DNA from: a virus
Virus record (IMG/VR): IMGVR_UViG_3300035703_000110
Coordinates: 1-57,536 of that record
Length of the DNA: 57,536 bases
Direction: 5' to 3' (one strand)
Made by a program: the position numbers and the translations under genes. The notes under the pieces are model-generated. The model saw nothing but the letters and a program-made list of their open reading frames with translations, did no database searches and was not told the DNA's origin. This document shows positions 24,906-32,044 of this stretch, in pieces; within the stretch, counting starts at the first letter, position 1; each line of letters begins with the position of its first letter.

Positions 24906-25261
24906 TTTTTTATACCGCCGACCTCCGTAAACGTCATATCACCAATGGTCATGATGATTTCAATTTGCTTCGGTGCAGGTATGCGCGAGGCTTGGGCTGC
25001 GCTGTCAGGCTCACGACTTGCAATGGCAATCAAGTTTGCGGCAAAGCCGGGTGCTTGACTGACAATAGATTTGACTACCGGCAACAATTCGTCACTGGTT
25101 TTGATGTTGGCGTTTTGGAAAATTTCAAAGAGTGCGTCCAAGTCGGGAAGGTGCTCACGCACCAACACCGACACGTCCTCAATGGACAGCCCTTCCACGT
25201 TGAAAGAGCCGCCCTTGAGTTCGATCAGACGACTCTCAGGTTTATAGTTTGAGAGTCCCAT
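24830..25261 (-). CDS. Tail assembly chaperone G-like
   Basis: 143 residues (MGLSNYKPESRLIELKGGSF ...), lying between the tail tube and tape measure genes as lambda gpG does. The mainly helical protein with a conserved-looking DVSVLVREHLPDLDALFE segment ends MMAKVE. Most ribosomes stop here; a minority shift into the -1 frame at 24905-24911. Confidence 0.85.
   Translation of the reverse strand: MGLSNYKPESRLIELKGGSFNVEGLSIEDVSVLVREHLPDLDALFEIFQNANIKTSDELLPVVKSIVSQAPGFAANLIAIASREPDSAAQASRIPAPKQIEIIMTIGDMTFTEVGGIKKSWELIAGLLKANRPRIAQMMAKVE
24905..24911 (-). promoter_or_regulatory. Programmed -1 ribosomal frameshift site A_AAA_AAA
   Basis: On the minus strand the zero-frame codons ATA AAA AAA TCG contain the slippery heptamer A AAA AAA. 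The upstream ORF sits in the zero frame, and the downstream ORF is exactly in the -1 frame with 75 nt of overlap. The downstream sequence is GC-rich and can pair, but I did not define a specific stimulator. Confidence 0.82.
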
Positions 25262-25271
25262 GGTTCAACCT

Positions 25272-26087
25272 TTAGGCGGGTTGGCCGTCGATGTAGAGAG
25301 CGTCAATGTTGGAAGCCTTTTTCAAGATTTCCATAGTGAAGCCCATGGTCTGCCATTCGTCGCCCTTGAGGTTGTAGTCACCGTCCGGTGCCAACTTGAC
25401 ATAGGGTAAGTAGAAGTCGCGGTTTGCACCCTTGGGGTTGTCCGCAACAAAGCGAATCGAGCCATAGATCGAAGTGGACTTGGACACGATTTGCTCACGG
25501 GTGTTTGCCAGGTAATCGCAAGTCACACGGATGGCAGTCGCGTCCGGGATGTCGGGCGCATTGTCTTCGATGTAGATGCGTCCGCGCACTTCGTCAACTT
25601 GATAGTTGCCTGCAGCGGTAACGGGAGTGGAGAAACCTGCACCCTTGCTCACAACCACGTTGGCAACGCCACGCACGCCAGCGGGGCGGGCTTGACTCAC
25701 GCCGAGCTGATAGAAGCGACCTTGGATCACGCCGTCAGTGAAGGTTTCGATAACACCGGTTGCACTTGCTTGAGTCAGTGTGGAAGCTTCACCCAAGAAA
25801 TACAGCGCAATGTTGTCGGCGCTCACGTTGTCGCAAGTGAAACTGCCCGAGCGGTCCAAGCTCAATTGCACCGAATCATCCTTGGTACGGATACCGGAGT
25901 CGGAGTCAAAGTGGTCCAAGTCTTCAGACTCAGAGGTGGTAGAAAACTCGGGGGTGTTACCCAAGTAGCGTTCACCGCTGCCACGGGTAGCGGCGGTCAC
26001 GGTGACACCTGTTGCAAAGCGGTCAAAGAACACGCGGCCACGACCGAGTGTGTAATTCTTGCCACCAAGATCAGCGGTTACTGGCAT
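25272..26087 (-). CDS. Major tail tube protein
   Basis: 271 residues. Beta-rich throughout, with a typical tube N-terminus (LGGKNYTLGRGRVFFDRF) and a GSFTCDNVSADNIALYFLGE segment found in this family. Position between tail terminator and G/GT chaperone genes matches siphovirus order. It polymerises around the tape measure to form the tail tube. Confidence 0.87.
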   Translation of the reverse strand: MPVTADLGGKNYTLGRGRVFFDRFATGVTVTAATRGSGERYLGNTPEFSTTSESEDLDHFDSDSGIRTKDDSVQLSLDRSGSFTCDNVSADNIALYFLGEASTLTQASATGVIETFTDGVIQGRFYQLGVSQARPAGVRGVANVVVSKGAGFSTPVTAAGNYQVDEVRGRIYIEDNAPDIPDATAIRVTCDYLANTREQIVSKSTSIYGSIRFVADNPKGANRDFYLPYVKLAPDGDYNLKGDEWQTMGFTMEILKKASNIDALYIDGQPA

Positions 26088-26155
26088 TTTAAGCTCCTAG
26101 AAAAATGAATGAAAAAGAAAACTGACAATCGGATTATCACCGAAGTATCTGCGAA

Positions 26156-26671
26156 TTAAGAATCAGCTTCTTTGACTAAACCGACACGCACTGGCAAATA
26201 GAAAAACGACTTAGAGGAAATGCCTTCAGTCGGTGGGCGCACAACGCCAGGGCCAAACTGAAACGAGGTAACGAGTGCGCCCAACATAAACATATCGGGG
26301 TACTTTGGTGCGCCTGTGTGAGAGTGACTTGCAATGAGCTTTTGCATTTGCATTTCAACAACTTGCATCAATTGATACACAGCGTCAGTCGGGTTTTCTG
26401 GATCGTCTTGACACCATCCCTGCACGAGTAGATTCCAGTTTTCCCAACGACCCTCGCCGTTAGCACCCACAAGCTGCGCAGAATCCGGGCGGGGAGCTTC
26501 CAGAATCGACACCATTGTTTTGGGATCAGATTCACCATAGACGTTGCGCCCACGAAAGACGGCATTGGACAAATCAAAACCCGCATAGTCCGCAACACCC
26601 GGCTCATCTTTAATCAGCTTGAGGTGAGCGGTCAGCGCTTTGAGCACCTTGAGTCGGTATGAATCATCCAC
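26156..26671 (-). CDS. Tail terminator-like protein
   Basis: 171 residues (YRLKVLKALTAHLKLIKDE ... FFYLPVRVGLVKEADS), lying upstream of the tube gene. The position and size fit the lambda gpU tail-terminator role, which caps the tail tube and joins it to the head. No specific motif; call is mainly by context. Overlaps the previous gene by 8 nt. Confidence 0.75.
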   Translation of the reverse strand: MDDSYRLKVLKALTAHLKLIKDEPGVADYAGFDLSNAVFRGRNVYGESDPKTMVSILEAPRPDSAQLVGANGEGRWENWNLLVQGWCQDDPENPTDAVYQLMQVVEMQMQKLIASHSHTGAPKYPDMFMLGALVTSFQFGPGVVRPPTEGISSKSFFYLPVRVGLVKEADS

Positions 26672-27254
26672 GGTTTGACATCCTTGAAAATTGACGTAGA
26701 AATTGTTTGGTCACAAGTTGCCCGATGGCTGCAGAGTTGTCTTTTGCCACACCCCGAAACACTTGGTCAACAGAAGGACCGTACAACAGGTACAGATTGT
26801 TGGCAAGCTTCACCGCAGAGCCTGAGTTGCGCAAGCTTTCGCCTTCTTTGATCCGCACAGCAAGGCCCGTATTGCCGTTGCGCAGGTTGACTAGAAAGGC
26901 TTTCTTGAGCTTTTCGGTCTTGCTGCCACGGACGGTAACCCTCACCCCTGTTCGGCGCGTACTGGCGGGCGTTTGGCCGCGTGCAAAGCGTGCGAGGGAA
27001 GTAGGGCGGTCCCTACCCCGAATCACAGCCTCCAAGCTGCTACGGGACGCACGGCGCACAACACGCAAGTGACCGTCCACATAGTCTTTGGTGAAGTTGA
27101 CTTGATCCCGCATATCGCTTTTCAGCAAGGCCAAACCGTCCCGGTCAGCGACTTGATTGATAGCCATGCTCATGGCTTTCTGTGCGATGTCCGGTAATGC
27201 CTCGAAAAAGCCCTGTAGCTTGTCAAGAGCTACCGCGTTGATCGAAACACTCAT
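26664..27254 (-). CDS. Minor tail protein Z-like / head-tail joining protein
   Basis: 196 residues from ATG 27254, in an ATGA overlap with the previous stop. An N-terminal helical part (LQGFFEALPDIAQKAMSMAINQ) is followed by a basic region (RRASRSSLEAVIRGRDRPTS) as in prophage minor tail protein Z. It is placed between the attachment protein and tail terminator, as in lambda (FII-Z-U). Role: tail completion and stability. Confidence 0.78.
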   Translation of the reverse strand: MSVSINAVALDKLQGFFEALPDIAQKAMSMAINQVADRDGLALLKSDMRDQVNFTKDYVDGHLRVVRRASRSSLEAVIRGRDRPTSLARFARGQTPASTRRTGVRVTVRGSKTEKLKKAFLVNLRNGNTGLAVRIKEGESLRNSGSAVKLANNLYLLYGPSVDQVFRGVAKDNSAAIGQLVTKQFLRQFSRMSNRG

Positions 27255-27601
27255 GACCGGACCACCTGCCAAATTTCCTCAAGTTGATTCTTGATTGGGT
27301 CACGGACAGTCAGCAAGAATTCGACACCCGGTAAGTCGTCCAAGGTCACACGCCCATTGCGGACAAATGTGATGCCAGGGGTTGCGGCGGGCTCAAAGAC
27401 AATTCGCTCAACGCTCACCATCGTTTCTGCGTAACCTGCTTCCACAAGATCACCGATTTGATCCAACTTTTTGTGGTGGTAGCGGGCTATCACAGGCGTG
27501 GGAGCGCTCAGGGAAGAATCCTGATAGAACGCACCAACGCCGAACGTGTCATGCACGCTGCGGCGTAGTGCGGCTTTCGCGGCTGCGAAATTGAAGGCCA
27601 T
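27251..27601 (-). CDS. Head-tail attachment protein, gpFII-like
   Basis: 116 residues. The N-terminal helix FAAAKAALRRSVHDTFGVGA and the following beta strands are typical of phage tail-attachment proteins. Order (capsid, two small proteins, this, Z-like, terminator) supports the FII-like assignment. Confidence 0.78.
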   Translation of the reverse strand: MAFNFAAAKAALRRSVHDTFGVGAFYQDSSLSAPTPVIARYHHKKLDQIGDLVEAGYAETMVSVERIVFEPAATPGITFVRNGRVTLDDLPGVEFLLTVRDPIKNQLEEIWQVVRS

Positions 27602-27795
27602 TACTTCTTTTCAGAAACAGCGGCTTCAGCGGGAGCTTTTGCAGCAACCACCGGCTTGGACAGAGCCACGGGATTGAGGCGTTCGATTTCCTCAACTTCG
27701 TGCATTTCAAAGTCGAAAGCTTTGCCAATAGGCGGTTCAACTTGCGTACCGTTGCGGACCACGAGGACCGGCTTATTCACAATGCGTGAAATCAT
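27601..27795 (-). CDS. Small head protein, paralogue A, 64 aa
   Basis: The N-terminal ~45 residues (ISRIVNKPVLVVRNGTQVEP ... LNPVALS) are similar to those of the gene at 27822 (LTKSVTLVRNSKRVTLQPG ... APDALS). An Ala/Lys-rich tail follows. GGAGT lies 8 nt upstream of the ATG. It may be a connector or accessory head protein. The stop overlaps the next start region. Confidence 0.68.
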   Translation of the reverse strand: MISRIVNKPVLVVRNGTQVEPPIGKAFDFEMHEVEEIERLNPVALSKPVVAAKAPAEAAVSEKK

Positions 27796-27821
27796 CAGAG
27801 TTACTCCAAGAGTTGCGGGAA

Positions 27822-28091
27822 TTACAGTGTTTCGCTAGTAGCGGGACCGGCTGTTGCACGAGCAGCGTCACGAGCGGCTTTGGCGGCGGCTTTGACTTCA
27901 GCGGGCGTCTTTTCAACAGATTGCGACTCATCCAAGTCGATGGTAGCCGTGGTGCTCAGGGCATCCGGGGCAACCGCCAAAATGTCATCGATTTCTTGTT
28001 GGGTCAGGTCGTGGGTTTGACCGGGTTGCAGGGTGACACGCTTGCTGTTGCGAACCAATGTCACAGATTTGGTCAGAGTGCGTTTAGGCAT
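27822..28091 (-). CDS. Small head protein, paralogue B, 89 aa
   Basis: First gene after the capsid gene terminator. It shares a ~45-residue N-terminal domain with its neighbour at 27601 (xVTLVRN, then hydrophobic positions and PxALS). The C-terminal part is an Ala/Lys/Glu helix (AEVKAAAKAARDAARATAG). Possibly a duplicated small connector. Function unknown. Confidence 0.7.
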   Translation of the reverse strand: MPKRTLTKSVTLVRNSKRVTLQPGQTHDLTQQEIDDILAVAPDALSTTATIDLDESQSVEKTPAEVKAAAKAARDAARATAGPATSETL

Positions 28092-28127
28092 TTTAAGAAT
28101 CTCCAGGGTGAAAAAAAATGAGCGGTG

Positions 28128-28160
28128 AAAAAGGGTGCTCAGTTACGAGACACCCTTTTT
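28128..28160 (-). terminator. Intrinsic terminator after the capsid gene
   Basis: A stem AAAAAGGGTG / CACCCTTTTT with a 13-nt loop and U-run on the minus strand, lying between the capsid stop and the next gene. It probably lowers downstream tail expression relative to capsid unless antitermination is acting. Confidence 0.8.
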
Positions 28161-28177
28161 ATCACAAACCAACTTGA

Positions 28178-29227
28178 TTAGTCAGTAACGACAATCTTGA
28201 AGCTGGCATTTGGGTTCTTGGGAACCATCAGTGGGGAAGACTGAGACATGATGTACTCAACGCTCGGGTCTTCGTTTTCCCACATTTTTGTGAAGACTTC
28301 CAAGGCTTTCAGGCCTGCACGGAAATCCTTGATAGCGCCAAAGCAACGCACACCGGCAACGCTGTCAGGCACGCCGACACAGGTTTTTTGATCCAAGAAG
28401 AATTGCTCATTGCCGGTGCTGTCCACGTACTTGGAAGTGTCAACCCAAGCTTCAATGCGACCTGCGCCGTCCAAGCCTTGAATCACGCCCATGTACTCTT
28501 GACCTTCGTAGCCGTCAGTCATGCGAGTGACGCGAGTTTCCAAGCCGCCATAGTTGACGTTCATCAGCTCTTTCAGGTCAACGCGATCCGCAAAGTGGTC
28601 CCAAGCGGTTTGACCAAAGACGACTTTCTTGATGCGTGCGCCCGAACGGTTGTTGGCGTTCACACGAGCTGCTTTCAAGTCAGCCAATGGGTCAGCGCCG
28701 ACTTGGCTCCAACGAGCTGCACCGGCCAGCACGTAGCTCAGGGACGGGTCACGGCGGAAGTTCACCGTAACGGTGGGGTAGTCTTCACCAGTGATCGTCA
28801 CTTGACCGTCAATCAGCGCACGAGAAGCAAGCCACTCATTGCGGTTGACCAACATGGTGCGCTGTTGCTTCAAGATTTCAGCGATGACCGCCAAGCGGCG
28901 TTGCTCCAAAGACATGGAGCCTGTACCCAAGGCTTCACCGGCACGGCGAGGGATCACCATGTTGGGGTCAACAACGTGCTTGGGTTTGACGTAGGCGGGC
29001 TTGAAGCTCACCGAGTCGTAACCGCTCAGGCTGTGGACGCGACCTTGCACGTTGGGGGCCACGAAAGGTGCCAACTTGCGATAGTCGGTGTTCACGCGGT
29101 CGAACAAAATGTCTTCAGTCTCGAAGTTGATTTGTTCGGGGAACATGGTCAACCAAAAAGGGGTGATTACCTTTTGTTGTCCCATCACACCCAAGAGGGT
29201 GGTTGTGTCATAAATTTGACCGGCCAT
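28178..29227 (-). CDS. Major capsid protein, lambda gpE family
   Basis: 349 residues. E-family features include the N-terminus ...MFPEQINFETEDILFDRV, LAPFVAPNVQGRVHS and RRLAVIAEILKQQR. The gene sits right after a gpD-like decoration gene. A good ribosome site (AGGAGT) precedes the ATG. It forms the icosahedral shell. Confidence 0.93.
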   Translation of the reverse strand: MAGQIYDTTTLLGVMGQQKVITPFWLTMFPEQINFETEDILFDRVNTDYRKLAPFVAPNVQGRVHSLSGYDSVSFKPAYVKPKHVVDPNMVIPRRAGEALGTGSMSLEQRRLAVIAEILKQQRTMLVNRNEWLASRALIDGQVTITGEDYPTVTVNFRRDPSLSYVLAGAARWSQVGADPLADLKAARVNANNRSGARIKKVVFGQTAWDHFADRVDLKELMNVNYGGLETRVTRMTDGYEGQEYMGVIQGLDGAGRIEAWVDTSKYVDSTGNEQFFLDQKTCVGVPDSVAGVRCFGAIKDFRAGLKALEVFTKMWENEDPSVEYIMSQSSPLMVPKNPNASFKIVVTD

Positions 29228-29264
29228 TTTGATTTACTCCTGAAATGATTGTTGTGAGTGGCGA

Positions 29265-29648
29265 TTAAGCCATAGGCGTGTATTCGCCGCCAAAGGCCAA
29301 GTCGCCAATGGTAATCGGAGTGCCCATGAAAAACAGCTTGCGTTTTGCCAAGGTGTCTTGAGCTGCAGGCCAAGTCAAAGCTTGGTGGTTAAATGCGCCG
29401 CCTGTATAGAACGGGACATTTTGACCGGCTTCAGCGGCTTGTGCAGCAATCACGCACTTGTCACCTGTGGTCACACCTGTGAAATTGGTGCTCAGGCCAG
29501 TTGCAGTCAAGACGCAAACTTGGTACTTGGTAACAGCAACAGTGGCAACAGAGTTACCCGTAGTGATAGGGGCTTCACCCGCAAAAAGCTGTTCGACTTC
29601 TTGGGGGCCGTGGATCACACCGCCAGCGGCGAGGTCAGAAATAGGCAT
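29265..29648 (-). CDS. Head decoration protein, gpD-like
   Basis: 127 residues. Small beta-rich protein immediately upstream of the capsid gene, with the gpD-like glycine/alanine pattern (GDKCVIAAQAAEAGQNVPFYTGGAFNHQALTWP). It probably trimerises on the expanded capsid and stabilises it. AAGGAG precedes the ATG. Confidence 0.88.
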   Translation of the reverse strand: MPISDLAAGGVIHGPQEVEQLFAGEAPITTGNSVATVAVTKYQVCVLTATGLSTNFTGVTTGDKCVIAAQAAEAGQNVPFYTGGAFNHQALTWPAAQDTLAKRKLFFMGTPITIGDLAFGGEYTPMA

Positions 29649-29684
29649 TTGGATTCTCCTTGAAAAGTTTTGCTGGATTGCCGA

Positions 29685-30092
29685 TTACTTGCTGCCAACC
29701 TTCACGCCGGTAGCTTGCGCTTGGGCACTCAGGATTTTTGCAACCATGTCACCGCCCGCTTGTTCGCCGCCGCCTTGTTCGGTTTCAGCGCCGACTTGCG
29801 GGTGCTGAGAAGCGTCCATGACTGCTTTGAAAGCGTTGGGTGCTGCGGATGCGCTTTGTGCGGTTTCTGCAGCGGCTGCAGCCAACACGCCCTTGGCTTG
29901 ATCGACGGTCATATCCGTGTTCATTGCCAAGTGATTTGCCAAGGCTGTACGGCCTTTGGCTTCCTCACAAGAGGTGATGCCCGACACGCGGGCACGTTCG
30001 GCCACGCGGGCATCGTTTGCCGCTTGTTGAACGGCGTTTTGCTGGTCGGCTGCTTGTTGGTCAGCTCCCGGCTCTTTAGTTGCGGTAGTCAT
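29685..30092 (-). CDS. Nested scaffolding protein, Nu3-like
   Basis: An in-frame ATG at 30092 (MTTATKEPGADQQ) has AAGGGG 6-7 nt upstream and opens the Ala/Gln-rich helical C-terminal domain of the protease gene. A separate 135-residue scaffold made from an internal start is the lambda Nu3 arrangement. Internal initiation is inferred from the ribosome site, not proved. Confidence 0.65.
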   Translation of the reverse strand: MTTATKEPGADQQAADQQNAVQQAANDARVAERARVSGITSCEEAKGRTALANHLAMNTDMTVDQAKGVLAAAAAETAQSASAAPNAFKAVMDASQHPQVGAETEQGGGEQAGGDMVAKILSAQAQATGVKVGSK

Positions 30093-30992
30093 GTGGACCC
30101 CTTCAGTGCGCAGTTGAAAAGTCGAGCCGGATAGCTCGTCGAAAAATGCCTGCACCGCCTGGTTAGGCGTTGCAATGGCATGGATAAGGCCGAGGGATAA
30201 GGCTTCCTCGGCCCGGTAGATACGTGACTTTGTATCACGCACTCGCTGTTCATCAATTCCAAGGTTTTCAGCAACCAAGGAAGTAAACATGCCATATGCA
30301 GTGCTAATACTTGCCTGCATGTTGGCTTTGACCGGCTCAGGTAACGGACCATACGGGTTACCGTCAGCCTTGTGCTCGGACTCATAAATCAGAGTTACTT
30401 TGTACCCGGCTTCATTGAGCATTTGGCTCATGTCAACGTGCATTGCAATCACGCCGATAGAGCCCACGCCGCCGCTTGGGGTCAAGGCAATCTTAGAGCA
30501 CGCGGACGCGATGGCATAACCTGCGCTGTAAGCGTTCGAGTCGATTGATCCCAAAATTGGTTTGATGGCACGAGCTGCCCGGATGTCGGCTGCGAGTTCA
30601 AACACGCCCGCCGCTTCACCACCGTAGCTGTTGATGTCCAGGACAATACCTTTTACGTCTTCATCAGCCAACGCGGCACTGAGCTGCGCCCGGATGAAGT
30701 TGTAACCGGTGACTGAGCTGTACGCCCAATTGAAACGGTTTACCAAAGTACCGCTGACGGGGATGATTGCCATGCCGTTTGCAAAAGCGAAGGGCTTGCG
30801 TTGCTCAGGTGCGTTGAAACCAAAAGCCGAGCACATTTCAGCACGGCGGTTCATGAAAGCCGCAACGGCTTCTTCAGGTTTAGTCTGAGCCATGTGCTGA
30901 ATGTCCGCACCAATCGCAGCGTAATGCGGGGCAACGGCCACCTCTCGCAAGTTCATGCGGGTTAAGGCTGCGCGGGCTGCAAAGTCACTCAT
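29685..30992 (-). CDS. S49 peptidase-type prohead protease with scaffold domain
   Basis: 435 residues. The N-terminal ~300 residues are a SppA/S49 protease, as in lambda gpC: NGMAIIPVSGTLVNRF, IVLDINSYGGEAAG, ILGSIDSNAYSAGYAIASAC (the nucleophile Ser region), then GGVGSIGVIAMHVDMS. The C-terminal third is Ala/Gln-rich and helical, serving as the scaffold. It cleaves the scaffold and itself during prohead maturation. Ribosome site GAAGGA. Confidence 0.92.
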   Translation of the reverse strand: MSDFAARAALTRMNLREVAVAPHYAAIGADIQHMAQTKPEEAVAAFMNRRAEMCSAFGFNAPEQRKPFAFANGMAIIPVSGTLVNRFNWAYSSVTGYNFIRAQLSAALADEDVKGIVLDINSYGGEAAGVFELAADIRAARAIKPILGSIDSNAYSAGYAIASACSKIALTPSGGVGSIGVIAMHVDMSQMLNEAGYKVTLIYESEHKADGNPYGPLPEPVKANMQASISTAYGMFTSLVAENLGIDEQRVRDTKSRIYRAEEALSLGLIHAIATPNQAVQAFFDELSGSTFQLRTEGVHMTTATKEPGADQQAADQQNAVQQAANDARVAERARVSGITSCEEAKGRTALANHLAMNTDMTVDQAKGVLAAAAAETAQSASAAPNAFKAVMDASQHPQVGAETEQGGGEQAGGDMVAKILSAQAQATGVKVGSK

Positions 30993-31030
30993 GGTAGGTA
31001 TCCTTCATTCTTGGCATTGTATGCGCGGTT

Positions 31031-31059
31031 ATTGTATCTACTTTCTATCGATAGCCGAA
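31031..31059 (-). promoter_or_regulatory. Candidate internal late promoter
   Basis: On the minus strand TTCGGC (31054-31059), 17-nt spacer and TACAAT (31031-31036), downstream of the integrase terminator and upstream of the protease gene. The -10 is good and the -35 weak. It could restart transcription of protease and capsid genes after the terminator. Confidence 0.4.
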
Positions 31060-31073
31060 AGAAGCAAAAAAGA

Positions 31074-31098
31074 CAAAAGAAAACCCGCCGAAGCGGGT
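31074..31098 (-). terminator. Intrinsic terminator after the integrase gene
   Basis: ACCCGC-TTCG-GCGGGT on the minus strand, followed by TTTCTTTTG, starting 4 nt after the integrase stop. The stem-loop sequence is the same as that following the primase gene at 53438. It separates the integrase from the protease-capsid genes. Confidence 0.85.
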
Positions 31099-31101
31099 TT
31101 G

Positions 31102-32025
31102 TCAAGGGTTGGCTTTTTCTTTAGTCGGGGTTAAAACATTCCAAGTACCTTTACTTAAACCTCGATCATCATTGTAAATATCGGTCATAGCTTGGTGTTT
31201 ATGGCCCAATAAAACACGCGTGTCCACGCCTTGTGCTCGATAAAGCCGTTCCGATAGAGAACGACACTCATGCAGGGATGCCGGGATGCCGTCTGCGCAC
31301 GGGATCACTACTTTTCGGCATTCTTCAAACCTTGCTGAAAGTGACGCATCCGCAAGTCGTTGACCGGTGCTCTTGTGAAGCAAATACGCACTAGCGATGC
31401 CGGATGATTTACAGCGCTTAATTACTTGCTCAAGCGTGCAATCAAGCACCTCTAACTTTAAGCTCAGGGGTAACGCCACGCGTGTGCCGGTTTTAGCTTG
31501 TTCGATGTGTAGGTGACCGTCCCAAACGTCAGCAAATTTCATTTTGACTAAATCGGATCGGCGTTGTGCAGTGACAAGTGCCAAAACGATCATGTTTGAA
31601 ACCCATGGCGGCATTTGCGCATCCGCGTGGTTTTTAATTTTTAGCCATTGCTCTAAAGTTAACCTCTTGCGTTGAACACGCACGAGTGGAGCTTTTACGC
31701 TGATTGCGGGGTTCCTGTCAATCCAACCGTAGTTCATGCACTCGTTGAACAGGTCTGCAACCTCGTGCAGCACTCGCTTGGCCGTTTGCGGGTGAGTTTT
31801 TGAAATGTCCAGGATCATTGCGGACACTTCATGCGGCCTAACCGACCCAACAGTACGCTCGGCCAAATAGCTTAAAACATGATTCAAAGCGCCGTGACGA
31901 TTTGCTTTTGTTTTTTGACTAATTGGCCGAGCGTCAATCAGCTTACGGTAGACGACTGCCCACTCTCCTACGGTTCGGAACTTTGGAGTAAACCGACCCA
32001 AAACGTAGGAAAAAATTGACATCAT
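31102..32025 (-). CDS. int: Tyrosine recombinase / phage integrase
   Basis: About 307 residues from ATG 32025 (or 32022). The catalytic set is visible: Arg in ALVTAQRRSDL, Lys in QAKTGTRV, HxxR in LHECRSLSERLY, His in LLGHKHQAMT, and the nucleophile Tyr in TDIYND. The N-terminal SAM-like core-binding region includes KTKANRHGALNHVLSYL. It would integrate the phage at an attP not yet identified. It is unusually placed inside the structural operon, in late orientation, directly after a tailspike gene. Confidence 0.9.
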   Translation of the reverse strand: MMSIFSYVLGRFTPKFRTVGEWAVVYRKLIDARPISQKTKANRHGALNHVLSYLAERTVGSVRPHEVSAMILDISKTHPQTAKRVLHEVADLFNECMNYGWIDRNPAISVKAPLVRVQRKRLTLEQWLKIKNHADAQMPPWVSNMIVLALVTAQRRSDLVKMKFADVWDGHLHIEQAKTGTRVALPLSLKLEVLDCTLEQVIKRCKSSGIASAYLLHKSTGQRLADASLSARFEECRKVVIPCADGIPASLHECRSLSERLYRAQGVDTRVLLGHKHQAMTDIYNDDRGLSKGTWNVLTPTKEKANP

Positions 32026-32044
32026 CACCACCGTGCTGAGGGGA

